Part shown: positions 1 through 11,165 of the stretch, piece by piece
How positions within the stretch are numbered: position 1 is the first letter of the stretch
Layout: each line of letters opens with the position of its first letter
Assembly (NCBI GenBank): GCA_016182785.1
Contig: JACPFU010000023.1
Span: forward strand, 124,001 to 188,000
Length of the DNA stretch: 64,000 nt
DNA from: Lysobacterales bacterium
Lineage (GTDB): Bacteria > Pseudomonadota > Gammaproteobacteria > Xanthomonadales > Ahniellaceae
Reading direction: 5' to 3'
The notes under the pieces: generated by a model
Told to the model about the DNA's origin: nothing
Databases searched by the model: none
The model's input: the letters and a program-made list of their open reading frames with translations, nothing else
Program-made: the position numbers and the translations under genes

Positions 1-1
1 C

Positions 2-430
2 GCGCTGGTGAACTGGGCGCGCACCGGTTCGATGTGGCCGATGACCTTCGGTCTTGCCTGCTGTGCAGTCGAGATGATGCAGGCCGGCGCTTCGCGACTC
101 GACACCGATCGCTACGGCGTGGTGTTCCGTCCGTCGCCGCGCCAGTCCGACGTGATGATCGTCGCCGGTACCCTGGTCAACAAGATGGCCCCGGCGCTGC
201 GCCGCGTCTACGACCAGATGCCGGAGCCGAAGTGGGTGATCTCGATGGGTTCCTGCGCCAATGGCGGCGGCTACTACCACTATTCGTACTCGGTGGTGCG
301 CGGCTGCGACCGCGTGGTCCCGGTCGACATCTACGTGCCGGGTTGCCCGCCCACCGCCGAAGCGCTGATCTGGGGCATTCTGCAGTTGCAGAAGAAGATC
401 CGCAAAACCAACACCATCATCGCGCGCTGA
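2..430 (+). CDS. nuoB: NADH-quinone oxidoreductase subunit B (5' end cut off by window)
   Basis: NuoB is the connecting-arm subunit of complex I that carries the last iron-sulfur cluster (N2), which passes electrons to ubiquinone. The 142 residues present run from the window edge to the stop. The adjacent cysteines at fragment residues 20-21 (LACCAVEMM), C85 (SMGSCANGG) and C115 (VPGCPPTAE) are the four expected N2 ligands. The frame is open to the first bases, and the residues before the GTG at position 8 (A-L-V) fit the family, so the true start lies roughly 20-40 codons upstream, outside the window. nuoC follows after 9 bases. Identification is secure. Confidence 0.97.
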   Translation, partial: ALVNWARTGSMWPMTFGLACCAVEMMQAGASRLDTDRYGVVFRPSPRQSDVMIVAGTLVNKMAPALRRVYDQMPEPKWVISMGSCANGGGYYHYSYSVVRGCDRVVPVDIYVPGCPPTAEALIWGILQLQKKIRKTNTIIAR

Positions 431-439
431 GGTGGATGC

Positions 440-1168
440 ATGAACGAGGCCGCGACCAGTTTTGCCGACCGCCTGCGCGAACGTCTCGCAGCACAGATCC
501 TTCGCGTCATCGACTCGGTCGACGCGCCGACCGTCGAGGTCAAGGCCGAGCACTGGCTTGAGGTCGCACGCGCTCTGCGCGACGAAGCCGAGTTCCGCTT
601 CGAGCAGGCGGTCGACCTGTGCGGCGTCGATTACCTCGGTTTCGGCGATGCCGAATGGGATACCAGCGACGTTTCCGGCGAGGGCTTCTCGCGCGGCGTC
701 GAGGGCTTCGGGCCGGGCCGGTTCAAGTGGTCCGAGCGACCGGAGTCGGCGCACAAGGACAACCGCTACGCCGTGGTCGTGAACCTGATGTCGCTGGCGC
801 ACAATCGCCGCCTGCGCCTGCGCTGCTTCGCGGCCGACGAGGCGTTGCCGGTGGTGCCGTCGCTGATCTCGGTGTGGCGCGGGCTGAACTGGTTCGAGCG
901 CGAGGCGTTCGACCTGTTCGGCATCCTGTTCGCCGGGCACCCGGACCTGCGCCGCATCCTCACCGACTACGGCTTCGTCGGACATCCGTTCCGCAAGGAC
1001 TTCCCGCTGATCGGCAATGTCGAAGTGCGCTACGACGCCGAGAAGCAGCGCGTGGTCTACGAGCCGGTGTCGATCGAGCCGCGCGTCGGCGTGCCGCGCG
1101 TGGTGCGCGACGACGCGCGCTACCAGCAGGCGCGCAGCGAATCCGCGCATGCCGCGGCGGGGAAGTGA
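440..1168 (+). CDS. nuoC: NADH-quinone oxidoreductase subunit C
   Basis: Peripheral-arm subunit of complex I (30 kDa family) that packs against NuoD near the quinone site. The protein has 242 residues and is a stand-alone NuoC, not the NuoCD fusion found in E. coli. The family signature is clear: [12 protein letters not shown], followed by [14 protein letters not shown] and [10 protein letters not shown] in the C-terminal third. The acidic, glycine-rich stretch around residues 70-105 looks like a lineage insertion. The ATG at 440 follows the nuoB stop by 9 bases, with GAGGTGG just upstream as a possible ribosome-binding site. nuoD starts two bases after the stop. Confidence 0.96.
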   Translation: MNEAATSFADRLRERLAAQILRVIDSVDAPTVEVKAEHWLEVARALRDEAEFRFEQAVDLCGVDYLGFGDAEWDTSDVSGEGFSRGVEGFGPGRFKWSERPESAHKDNRYAVVVNLMSLAHNRRLRLRCFAADEALPVVPSLISVWRGLNWFEREAFDLFGILFAGHPDLRRILTDYGFVGHPFRKDFPLIGNVEVRYDAEKQRVVYEPVSIEPRVGVPRVVRDDARYQQARSESAHAAAGK

Positions 1169-1170
1169 AC

Positions 1171-2424
1171 ATGCAAGAGATCCGCAACTACACGATCAAC
1201 TTCGGGCCGCAGCATCCGGCCGCGCACGGCGTGCTGCGGCTCGTGCTCGAACTCGACGGCGAAGTGGTGATGCGCGCCGACCCGCACGTCGGGCTGCTGC
1301 ATCGCGGTACCGAGAAGCTGGCCGAGTCGAAGCCGTACAACCAGTCGATCGGCTACATGGATCGCCTCGACTACGTCTCGATGATGTGCAACGAGCACGC
1401 CTACGTGCGCGCCATCGAGCAGCTGCTCGGGATCGCGGCGCCGGAGCGGGCGCAGGTGATCCGCACCCTGTTCGACGAGATCACGCGCATCCTCAACCAC
1501 CTGATGTGGCTCGGCTCGAATGCGCTCGACCTCGGCGCGATGACGCTGTTCCTGTATGCGTTCCGCGAACGCGAGGAACTGATGGACTGCTACGAGGCGG
1601 TGTCCGGCGCGCGCATGCACGCCACCTACTATCGCCCCGGCGGCGTCTATCGCGACCTGCCCGAGCAGATGCCGAAGTACCGCGAGTCGCCGTGGACCAA
1701 GGGCAGCGACCTCAAGCGCGTCAACGGCTGGCGCGAGGGCTCGATGCTGGACTTCCTCGACGCCTTCACCGACGACTTCCCGAAGCGCGTCGACGAGTAC
1801 GAGACCCTGCTCACCGACAACCGCATCTGGAAGCAGCGCACCGTCGGCATCGGCGTGGTCTCCCCGGAACAGGCGTTGGCCTGGGGCATGAGCGGGCCGA
1901 TGCTGCGCGGTTCCGGCATCGAGTGGGACCTGCGCCGCAAGCAGCCCTACGCCGCCTACGACAAGTTCCAGTTCCAGATTCCGGTGGGTCGCAATGGCGA
2001 CTGCTACGACCGCTACCTGGTGCGCGTCGAGGAGATGCGCCAGTCGAACCGGATCATGAAGCAGTGCGTCGCCTGGCTGCGCGCGCACCCGGGCCCGGTG
2101 ATGGTGCAGAACTACAAGGTCGCGCCGCCGAAGCGCGAAGAGATGAAGCAGGACAGGGAAGCCCTGATCCATCACTTCAAGCTGTTCACCGAGGGCTACT
2201 CGGTGCCGACCGGCGAAGTCTACGCCGCGGTCGAGGCACCGAAGGGCGAGTTCGGCGCGTACATCATCGCCGACGGCGCCAACAAGCCGTTCCGCCTGAA
2301 GCTGCGCGCGCCCGGCTTCGCGCACCTCTCGGCGATGGACGAGATCGCGAAGGGGCACATGCTGCCGGACGTGGTCGCGTTGATCGGCACCTTCGACGTC
2401 GTCTTCGGCGAGATCGATCGCTGA
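1171..2424 (+). CDS. nuoD: NADH-quinone oxidoreductase subunit D
   Basis: The 49 kDa subunit of complex I, related to the large subunit of NiFe hydrogenases. With NuoB it forms the ubiquinone-binding pocket. The 417-residue length is normal for a separate NuoD. The N-terminal [17 protein letters not shown] motif and the HRGTEKL motif that line the quinone cavity are intact. The ATG at 1171 is chosen because GGGGAAG precedes it and it matches the family N terminus; the frame is also open further upstream through nuoC, but that extension is only a shadow. nuoE follows after a 19-base gap. Confidence 0.97.
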   Translation: MQEIRNYTINFGPQHPAAHGVLRLVLELDGEVVMRADPHVGLLHRGTEKLAESKPYNQSIGYMDRLDYVSMMCNEHAYVRAIEQLLGIAAPERAQVIRTLFDEITRILNHLMWLGSNALDLGAMTLFLYAFREREELMDCYEAVSGARMHATYYRPGGVYRDLPEQMPKYRESPWTKGSDLKRVNGWREGSMLDFLDAFTDDFPKRVDEYETLLTDNRIWKQRTVGIGVVSPEQALAWGMSGPMLRGSGIEWDLRRKQPYAAYDKFQFQIPVGRNGDCYDRYLVRVEEMRQSNRIMKQCVAWLRAHPGPVMVQNYKVAPPKREEMKQDREALIHHFKLFTEGYSVPTGEVYAAVEAPKGEFGAYIIADGANKPFRLKLRAPGFAHLSAMDEIAKGHMLPDVVALIGTFDVVFGEIDR

Positions 2425-2443
2425 GCGGAATGCAGGAATCCAG

Positions 2444-2971
2444 ATGAAAGCCACCGGCAATTTCGACAAGGTCAGGAACCTCGATCCGAAGTCCGTGCTC
2501 AGCGCGCACACGATCGAGCACATCGAGCACTGGCGCGCCAAGTTCCCGCCCGAGCGCAAGCGTTCCGCGCTGCTGCAGGCGCTGTGGGCGGCGCAGGAGC
2601 AGAACCACGGTCACCTCACCGACGAACTGATCGCCGCGGTTGCCGGGTATCTCGAACTGCCTCCGGTGTGGGCATACGAGGTGGCCAGCTTCTACTCGAT
2701 GTACGAGACCACCCCGGTCGGGCGCAACAACGTCGCCGTATGCACCAACATCTCGTGCTGGCTGAATGGCGCCGAGGACATCGTGCGCCACTGCGAAAAC
2801 AAGCTCGGCATCCGGCTCGGCGAATCGACTGCGGATGGACGCATCTACCTCAAGCGCGAGGAAGAGTGCCTCGCCGCCTGCGCCTGCGCGCCGATGATGG
2901 TCGTCAACGGGCATTACCACGAGAAACTCACGCCGCTTGCGGTGGACGAGATTCTCGACGGACTGAAGTGA
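2444..2971 (+). CDS. nuoE: NADH-quinone oxidoreductase subunit E
   Basis: The 24 kDa subunit of the NADH-oxidising module, with a thioredoxin-like [2Fe-2S] domain (cluster N1a). It has 175 residues. The four cluster ligands appear as C100 and C105 (CTNISC) and C142 and C146 (CLAAC), the usual spacing. The helical N-terminal region (residues about 20-75, with [14 protein letters not shown]) is the part that docks on NuoF. The gene sits 19 bases after nuoD and 7 bases before nuoF, in the standard order. Confidence 0.96.
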   Translation: MKATGNFDKVRNLDPKSVLSAHTIEHIEHWRAKFPPERKRSALLQALWAAQEQNHGHLTDELIAAVAGYLELPPVWAYEVASFYSMYETTPVGRNNVAVCTNISCWLNGAEDIVRHCENKLGIRLGESTADGRIYLKREEECLAACACAPMMVVNGHYHEKLTPLAVDEILDGLK

Positions 2972-2978
2972 GAGCGCC

Positions 2979-4288
<1,310 letters not shown>

Positions 4289-4292
<4 letters not shown>

Positions 4293-6649
4293 GTGCGCAG
4301 CCGAGCAACAGCACCGCGCCGGACCTGGTCAACATCGAGGTCGACGGCACGCCGATGCAGGTGCCCAAGGGATCGATGATCATCCACGCCACCGACAAGG
4401 CGCGGGTGGCGGTGCCACGCTTCTGCTACCACGAGAAGCTGCCGATCGCGGCGAACTGCCGCATGTGCCTGGTCGACGTCGAGAAGGCGCCGAAACCGGT
4501 GCCAGCGTGCGCGACCCCGGTGATGGAAGGCATGAAGATCCGCACCCGTTCCGAGCGTGCGCTGAACTCGCAGCGCAACGTGATGGAGTTCCTGCTGATC
4601 AACCATCCGCTCGACTGCCCGGTCTGCGACCAGGGCGGCGAGTGCGAACTGCAGGACGTCGCGATGGGCTACGGCCGCTCGGTATCGCGCTTCGTCGAGC
4701 GCAAGCGCGTGGTTGCCGACGAGGATATCGGGCCGCTGATCGCCACCGACATGACCCGCTGCATCCATTGCACGCGTTGTGTCCGCTTCATGGGCGAGAT
4801 CGCCGGCACCAGCGAACTCGGCGGCATCGGCCGCGGCGAGGCGACCGAGATCGGCACCTACATTGGCAAGTCGATCGAGTCCGAACTCGGCGGCAACATC
4901 ATCGACGTCTGCCCGGTCGGCGCGCTGACCAACAAGCCGTTCCGCTTCAAGGCCCGCGCCTGGGAACTGATCGCACGCGAGTCGATCGGCTATCACGATG
5001 CGCTCGGCTCGAACCTGTTCCTGCATACCCGCCGCGGCGAAGTGCTGCGCGTGGTGCCGCGTGCCTGCGAGGCGGTCAACGAGAACTGGCTGTCCGACCG
5101 CGACCGCTACAGCCACCAGGGCCTGTATGCGGAGGATCGCGCGACGCAGCCGATGATCCGCGGCGCCGACGGCGAACTGAAGCCGGTGTCGTGGGACGAG
5201 GCGATCCGCTTCGTCGCGGACGGCCTCACCCGCGTGCAGACCGCGCATGGCGGCGATCAGATCGCCGCATTGGTGGCGCCGATGGCGTCGAGCGAAGAGG
5301 GCTTCCTGCTGGCCGAGATCCTGCGCGGGCTTGGCAGCCGGAATCTCGATCATCGCCTGCGCGTGGTCGATGCCGGAGACCGCAGTGGCGGCGCCACCTT
5401 CGAGCTGCCGCTGGCGGAGATCGAGAAGGCATCCGCGATCCTGCTGCTCGGCTCGAATCCGCGCCTGGACCAGCCCTTGCTCGGACACCGCGTGCGCAAG
5501 GCCTGGAAGCACGGGGCCAGCGTCGACGCGATCAACCCGATCGCATTCGATTTCCACTTCGACACGCAGGCAGCGCGCATCGTCGAACCCTGGCGCATGC
5601 TCGACGAGGCCGCGGCGCTGGCGAAGGCCGCCGCCGAACGCACCGGTGCGAGCGTCGCTGGCGCGATCGCGCCGCTGCTGGCGGCGGCGACGGTCGAGGA
5701 CGCGCATCGCGAGATGGCCAGGCGCTTGCACGAGGCCGGCTCGGCGGTGCTGATCTTCGGCGACTTCGCCGTGCAGCACCCGGCGGCATCGACCTTGCGC
5801 GCATTGGCACGCTTCATCGCGCAGTGCACCGCGAGCGCATTCAACGAGGTCGCCTCCGGCGCCAATGGCGTCGGACTGGCCCGCGTTGGCGTGCTGCCTG
5901 GCGCAGGCGGCTTTGGAGCGGCGCAGATCCTCGCGCAGCCGCGCAAGGCGCTGCTCGTGCATCACGCCGGGTCGCAGGACACGCTGCGCTCGAAGTCCTA
6001 CGACGAGGCGCGCAGCGGCGCCGAGTTCCACGTCTACCTCGGCGCCTATGCGTGCAGCGGCGTGCGGCGCACCGCCCACGCGGTGTTGCCGCTCGGCCTC
6101 GCGCCGGAGATCGATGGCACCTACCTCAATGTCGACGGCCGCGTGCAGACGATTGCCGCCGGCGCCAAGCTGCCGGGCGAGGCGCGCCCGGGTTGGCGCG
6201 TGCTGCGCGCGCTCGGCGCGGCGCTCGGCTTGCCCGGCTTCGAGTTCACCGAGCTTGGCGAGTTGCGCGAACGCATCGCGCCGCGTCTTGCCGGCGCGGT
6301 GGCTGAGGCGGGCCAGATCGGCACGTTCGCGCGACCCGCGGCGGGCGGCCTGAGCCGCGTCGCCACCGTCGCGGTGTATCGCAGCGACGCCGTGGTGCGG
6401 CGTGCCGCGGCGCTGCAGGCCACGCCGCTGGCTTCGACCGCGTGCGTTGCGCTGAATCCCGCCGACTTCACCACCCTGGGACTCGACGCTGGCGGCAACG
6501 CCCGCGTCAGCGATGGATCTTGCACCGCGGAACTGCCGGTGCGCGCGGATACGCGCGTGCCGGCGGGTGCGGCCTGGATCGAACTGGGTCATTCCGAGAC
6601 CGCCGCGCTGGCACCGAACGGTGCGCGCCTGACTGTGACGAGGGTCTGA
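4289..6649 (+). CDS. nuoG: NADH-quinone oxidoreductase subunit G
   Basis: The 75 kDa subunit, which carries three clusters between FMN and the quinone arm. In the 786-residue protein the [2Fe-2S] ligands are C46, C57, C60 and C74. The His/Cys cluster N5 uses H106, C110, C113 and C119. The next [4Fe-4S] cluster uses C158, C161, C164 and C208. The remainder is a degenerate molybdopterin-oxidoreductase fold with no visible cofactor site. The ATG at 4289 overlaps the nuoF stop; the open frame upstream of it inside nuoF is a shadow. The last part of the protein (after about residue 690) is alanine-rich and least conserved. Confidence 0.96.
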
Positions 6650-6650
6650 C

Positions 6651-7697
6651 ATGGACCAGATGCTGTCCCTGTTCAACACCTACACCGCGCAGTTCCCGAC
6701 CATCTGGATGGCGATCAAGATCGTGCTGCTGCCGATCCTGCCGCTGATCATCGCGGTCGCGTTCTACACGCTCGCCGAGCGCTGGGTGATCGGCTGGATG
6801 CAGGTGCGCCGCGGGCCGGTGTACATCGGCATGGGCATCCTGCAGCCGTTCGCCGACACCTTCAAGCTGCTGTTCAAGGAACTGCTGATCCCGTCGAAGT
6901 CGAACCTGTTCCTGTTCCGGCTGGCGCCGATGCTGGCGCTGATCCCGGCGTTCTCGGCGTGGGCGGTGGTGCCGGCGGGCGAGGGGCTGGTGCATTCCGA
7001 CGTCAACGCCGGGCTGCTGTATCTGCTGGCGATGACCTCGATGGGCGTGTACGGCATCATCCTTGCCGGCTGGGCATCGAATTCCAAGTACGCATTTCTC
7101 GGCGCGATGCGCGCGGCGGCGCAGGTGATCTCCTACGAGATCGCAATGGGCTTCGCGCTGGTCGGCGTGCTGATCGCCGCCGGCAGCCTGAACCTGTCCG
7201 AGATCGTGCGCGCGCAGTCCGGCAACCTCGGCATCGGCGAGTGGTTCATGTGGCCGTTGCTGCCGCTGTTCGTGATCTACCTGATCTCCGGCGTGGCCGA
7301 GACCAACCGCGCGCCGTTCGACGTCGCCGAGGGCGAATCCGAGATCGTCGCCGGCTTCCACGTCGAGTACTCGGGTTCGGCGTTCGCGATCTTCTTCCTC
7401 GCCGAATACGCCAACATGATCCTGGTGTCGTTCCTGGTGCCGCTGTTCTTCATGGGTGGCTGGCTGTCGCCCTGCCCGGAATCGTGGGGCTGGATCGGCA
7501 AGGGCGGGCCGCACTGGCTGGCGCTCAAGGTCGGCATCATCGCGTTCTCGTTCCTGTGGTTCCGTGCCACCTTCCCGCGCTATCGCTACGACCAGATCAT
7601 GCGCCTGGGCTGGAAGGTGTTCATCCCGATCACGATCGTCTGGGTCATGGTCACCGGCGTGCTCGTGTACACCGGCGCGCTCGTGCCGAACGCCTGA
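6651..7697 (+). CDS. nuoH: NADH-quinone oxidoreductase subunit H
   Basis: Membrane subunit that joins the hydrophilic and membrane arms and forms part of the quinone tunnel. Its 348 residues comprise about eight hydrophobic segments. Conserved family elements seen are the [18 protein letters not shown] loop after the first helix and [21 protein letters not shown], an acidic loop involved in coupling. It starts one base after the nuoG stop, and nuoI follows after 8 bases. Confidence 0.97.
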   Translation: MDQMLSLFNTYTAQFPTIWMAIKIVLLPILPLIIAVAFYTLAERWVIGWMQVRRGPVYIGMGILQPFADTFKLLFKELLIPSKSNLFLFRLAPMLALIPAFSAWAVVPAGEGLVHSDVNAGLLYLLAMTSMGVYGIILAGWASNSKYAFLGAMRAAAQVISYEIAMGFALVGVLIAAGSLNLSEIVRAQSGNLGIGEWFMWPLLPLFVIYLISGVAETNRAPFDVAEGESEIVAGFHVEYSGSAFAIFFLAEYANMILVSFLVPLFFMGGWLSPCPESWGWIGKGGPHWLALKVGIIAFSFLWFRATFPRYRYDQIMRLGWKVFIPITIVWVMVTGVLVYTGALVPNA

Positions 7698-7705
7698 GGA
7701 GAGCC

Positions 7706-8194
7706 ATGAACCCCGTGTTCCGCTACCTGAAGAGCCTGTTGCTGATCGAGTTGCTGAAGGGCATGGCGCTCACCGGCAAGTACCTGGTCGCGCCCAAGTA
7801 CACCGTGCGCTATCCCGAGGAGACGATTCCGAAGTCGAACCGTTTCCGCGGCCTGCACGCGCTGCGCCGCTACCCGAACGGCGAGGAACGCTGCATCGCC
7901 TGCAAGCTGTGCGAGGCGGTGTGTCCGGCGCTCGCGATCACGATCGACTCCGAGCAGCGCGCCGACGGTTCGCGCCGCACCACGCGCTACGAGATCGACC
8001 TGTTCAAGTGCATCTTCTGCGGCTTCTGCGAGGAAAGCTGTCCGGTCGACTCGATCGTCGAGACCCACGTCCACGAATACCATTTCGAGAATCGCGGCGA
8101 AAACATCCTGAGCAAGCAGAAGCTGCTTGCACTCGGTGACCGCTTCGAGGCCGAGATCGCGGCCGCGCGTCAGCAAGACGCCGCGTACCGCTGA
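7706..8194 (+). CDS. nuoI: NADH-quinone oxidoreductase subunit I
   Basis: The 23 kDa subunit with two ferredoxin-type [4Fe-4S] clusters (N6a and N6b), which relay electrons from NuoG to NuoB. At 162 residues it has the normal size. Ligands are C63, C66, C69, C73 ([11 protein letters not shown]) and C102, C105, C108, C112 ([11 protein letters not shown]). The N-terminal 30 residues include an amphipathic helix ([18 protein letters not shown]) that lies on the membrane. The start at 7706 follows GAGGAGAG. Longer open frames upstream run through nuoH and are not coding. Confidence 0.97.
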   Translation: MNPVFRYLKSLLLIELLKGMALTGKYLVAPKYTVRYPEETIPKSNRFRGLHALRRYPNGEERCIACKLCEAVCPALAITIDSEQRADGSRRTTRYEIDLFKCIFCGFCEESCPVDSIVETHVHEYHFENRGENILSKQKLLALGDRFEAEIAAARQQDAAYR

Positions 8195-8203
8195 GGAGCC
8201 CGC

Positions 8204-8818
8204 ATGACCTTCGAAGCCTTGCTGTTCTACTTCTTCGCCGCGGTGATGGTCGCCGCCAGCCTCGCGGTGGTGACCTTGCGCAATCCGGTGCACTGCGCGC
8301 TGTCGCTGGTACTGACCTTCTTCACCTGCGCCTGCCTGTGGCTGCTGCTGCGCGCCGAGTTCCTGGCGATCGCGCTGGTGCTGGTCTACGTCGGCGCGGT
8401 GATGGTGCTGTTCCTGTTCGTGGTGATGATGCTCGACATCAAGACCCTGCCCGGGCGCGAGGGCTTCACCAGCTACCTGCCGGCGGGGCTGGTGGTGGCC
8501 ACGGTCATGCTCGCCGAGCTGATCGGACTGATGGGCGCACGCAAGCTGATGCAGGGCGGTCCGGTGCGCGATGCCGCGACCGAGCAGGGGCTGTCGAACA
8601 CCGAGTGGCTGGGGCGCGCGTTGTTCTCCGACTACATCCTGCCGTTCGAGATCGCCGCGGTGATCCTGACCGTCGCCATTGTCGCGGCGGTTGCGCTGAC
8701 CCTGCGCCGGCGCCCGAACGTGCGCACGCAGGACCCGGCGCAGCAGGCGGCGACGCGCAAGCAGGACCGCTTGCGACTGGTCGACCTGCCGCACCACGAC
8801 GGGAGCAAGCAGGCATGA
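8204..8818 (+). CDS. nuoJ: NADH-quinone oxidoreductase subunit J
   Basis: Membrane subunit near the quinone cavity whose third helix changes conformation during coupling. It has 204 residues and about five hydrophobic segments; the signature [18 protein letters not shown] lies around residues 63-80. The hydrophilic C-terminal tail (about residues 165-204, RRRPNVRTQ to GSKQA) is charged and probably cytoplasmic. The stop overlaps the nuoK start as ATGA. Confidence 0.95.
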   Translation: MTFEALLFYFFAAVMVAASLAVVTLRNPVHCALSLVLTFFTCACLWLLLRAEFLAIALVLVYVGAVMVLFLFVVMMLDIKTLPGREGFTSYLPAGLVVATVMLAELIGLMGARKLMQGGPVRDAATEQGLSNTEWLGRALFSDYILPFEIAAVILTVAIVAAVALTLRRRPNVRTQDPAQQAATRKQDRLRLVDLPHHDGSKQA

Positions 8819-9120
8819 TCACCCTCGGCCACTACCTCGTGCTCGGCGCGATCCTGTTCTGCGTCAGCGTCGCCGGCATCTTCATCAACCGCAAGAACGT
8901 GATCATCCTGCTGATGGCACTCGAGTTGATGCTGCTGGCGGTGAACATGAACTTCGTCGCCTTCTCCGCCTTCCTCGGCGATGCCGCGGGCCAGATCTTC
9001 GTGTTTTTCATTCTCACCGTGGCAGCGGCGGAGTCGGCGATCGGGCTCGCGATCCTGGTGCTGCTGTTCCGCAACCGCGCCACGATCAATGTCGAAGAAC
9101 TCGACACGATGAAAGGTTGA
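8815..9120 (+). CDS. nuoK: NADH-quinone oxidoreductase subunit K
   Basis: Small antiporter-like membrane subunit in the proton path of complex I. Its 101 residues form three helices. The two membrane glutamates essential in this family appear as E37 ([10 protein letters not shown]) and E73 ([11 protein letters not shown]). The start overlaps the nuoJ stop by ATGA; nuoL begins four bases after the stop. Confidence 0.97.
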   Translation: MITLGHYLVLGAILFCVSVAGIFINRKNVIILLMALELMLLAVNMNFVAFSAFLGDAAGQIFVFFILTVAAAESAIGLAILVLLFRNRATINVEELDTMKG

Positions 9121-9124
9121 TCCG

Positions 9125-11155
9125 ATGCAGGCCACACTCCTCACCATCGCGCTGGCGCCGCTGGTCGGCGCCATCATCGCCGGGTTCTTCCGCAACCAGG
9201 TCGGTCGCCGCGGCGCGCACATCGTCACCATCGCCGGCGTGGCGGTCTCTTGCCTGCTGTCGATGCACGTGTTCAAGCTGATCGCGTTCGACGGCCTGCC
9301 GACCTACAACGAGAACGTCTACACCTGGTTCGAGGCCGGGGGCTATTCGGCCCACGTCGGCTTTCTGGTCGACCGCCTGACCGCGATGATGATGGTCGTG
9401 GTCACCTTCGTCTCGCTGATGGTGCATGTCTACACCATCGGCTACATGGCCGAGGACCCGGGCTACCAGCGCTTCTTCAGCTACATCGCGCTGTTCACCT
9501 TCTCGATGCTGATGCTGGTGATGAGCAACAACTTCCTGCAGCTGTTCTTCGGCTGGGAGGCGGTGGGTCTGGTCTCGTACCTGCTGATCGGGTTCTGGTT
9601 CAAGAAGCCGAGTGCGATCTTCGCGAACCTGAAGGCATTCCTGGTCAACCGCGTCGGTGACTTCGGCTTCTTGCTCGGCATCGCCGCGGTGCTGATGTAT
9701 TTCGGCACCCTCGACTACGCGACGGTGTTCGCCAACCGCCTGGCGATCGACGGCAAGACCATCGAACTGGTCGCCGGTCATGCCTGGGCGGTGCCGACGG
9801 TGATCTGCATCCTGCTGTTCATCGGCGCGATGGGCAAGTCGGCGCAGGTGCCGCTGCATGTCTGGCTGCCGGACTCGATGGAAGGCCCGACCCCGATCTC
9901 GGCGCTGATCCACGCCGCGACCATGGTCACCGCCGGCATCTTCATGGTTGCGCGCATGTCGCCGCTGTTCGAGATGTCCGAGACCGCGCTTGCGACGGTC
10001 GCGGTGATCGGCGCGACGACGGCGTTCTTCACCGGCCTGATCGGCCTGGTGCAGAACGACATCAAGCGCGTGGTCGCGTACTCGACGCTGTCGCAGCTCG
10101 GCTACATGACGGTCGCGCTCGGCGTGTCGGCGTATTCGGCAGCGGTGTTCCACCTGATGACCCACGCGTTCTTCAAGGCGCTGCTGTTCCTCGGCGCAGG
10201 TTCGGTGATCATGGCCATGCATCACGAGCAGGACATGCGCTACATGGGTGGCCTGCGCAAGTACCTGCCGGTCACCTACTGGACGGCGGTGATCGGCACC
10301 CTGGCACTGGTCGGAACACCGCTGTTCTCGGGCTTCTACTCGAAGGACGCGATCATCGTCGCTGCGCAGAGCGCGGCCCACCACGGTGGCGCCGCCTTCG
10401 CCTACGCGTACTACGCGGTGCTGTTCGGCGTGTTCGTGACCGCGCTGTATTCGTTCCGGCTGCTGTACCTGACCTTCCACGGCAAGGAACGCTTCGTGGT
10501 CGACGCGCAGCACGGCGACGCCCACCACGACGACCATGGCGACGACCACGGCCACCACGAACCGGGCCACCTGGCGCACGCACCGCACGAGTCGCCGCTG
10601 GTGGTGACGATCCCGCTGGTGCTGCTCGCGATCCCATCGGTCGCGATCGCCTGGTTCTTCGTGCAGCCGATGCTGATCGGGGATTTCTTCGCCGGGTCGA
10701 TCTTCGTCGATATCCGGCACGCGCCGCTCGCGCATTTCGCCAAGGAGTTCCACGGCGTGGTCGCGTTCGCGCTGCACGGGCTGTCGACGCTGCCGTTCTG
10801 GCTGGCGTTCGCGGGGTTCGCGCTCGCGACCTACCTGTACCTGTTCAATCCGGCGATGCCGGGGCGCATCTATGCGGCGTTGCGGCCGCTCGCGCGCGTG
10901 CTCGAGAACAAGTACGGCTTCGACGACCTGTACCAGGCGCTGTTCGCGCGCGGCAGCGTGCTGCTTGGCCGCGGCCTGTGGCGTGGCGGCGACGTCGCGG
11001 TGATCGACGGCGCCATCGTCAACGGCTCCGCGGCGGTGGTCGAGCGCGCCGCCAGCATCATGCGCTGGATGCAATCCGGTTACCTCTACCACTACGCCTT
11101 CGCGATGATCCTCGGGCTCATCGCGCTGCTTGGCGCGTTCGTCTGGATCGAGTGA
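9125..11155 (+). CDS. nuoL: NADH-quinone oxidoreductase subunit L
   Basis: The most distal proton-pumping subunit of complex I, with an antiporter-like core and a long lateral helix at the C terminus. It has 676 residues with many membrane segments. The core motif GWEAVGLVSYLLIGFWF around residue 140 carries the key glutamate, and HVWLPDSMEGPTPISALIHAA around residues 240-260 is diagnostic. A hydrophilic loop at residues 460-490 contains ten histidines plus many aspartates, which is unusual in base composition compared with the rest. The start follows nuoK by four bases, and nuoM begins ten bases downstream. Confidence 0.97.
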   Translation: MQATLLTIALAPLVGAIIAGFFRNQVGRRGAHIVTIAGVAVSCLLSMHVFKLIAFDGLPTYNENVYTWFEAGGYSAHVGFLVDRLTAMMMVVVTFVSLMVHVYTIGYMAEDPGYQRFFSYIALFTFSMLMLVMSNNFLQLFFGWEAVGLVSYLLIGFWFKKPSAIFANLKAFLVNRVGDFGFLLGIAAVLMYFGTLDYATVFANRLAIDGKTIELVAGHAWAVPTVICILLFIGAMGKSAQVPLHVWLPDSMEGPTPISALIHAATMVTAGIFMVARMSPLFEMSETALATVAVIGATTAFFTGLIGLVQNDIKRVVAYSTLSQLGYMTVALGVSAYSAAVFHLMTHAFFKALLFLGAGSVIMAMHHEQDMRYMGGLRKYLPVTYWTAVIGTLALVGTPLFSGFYSKDAIIVAAQSAAHHGGAAFAYAYYAVLFGVFVTALYSFRLLYLTFHGKERFVVDAQHGDAHHDDHGDDHGHHEPGHLAHAPHESPLVVTIPLVLLAIPSVAIAWFFVQPMLIGDFFAGSIFVDIRHAPLAHFAKEFHGVVAFALHGLSTLPFWLAFAGFALATYLYLFNPAMPGRIYAALRPLARVLENKYGFDDLYQALFARGSVLLGRGLWRGGDVAVIDGAIVNGSAAVVERAASIMRWMQSGYLYHYAFAMILGLIALLGAFVWIE

Positions 11156-11165
11156 GGAATAGTCG

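Noticed and set aside
8-430. nuoB starting at the GTG at position 8
   Set aside because: The frame continues to the window edge, residues before the GTG fit NuoB, and the family has additional N-terminal residues. The gene is cut by the window.
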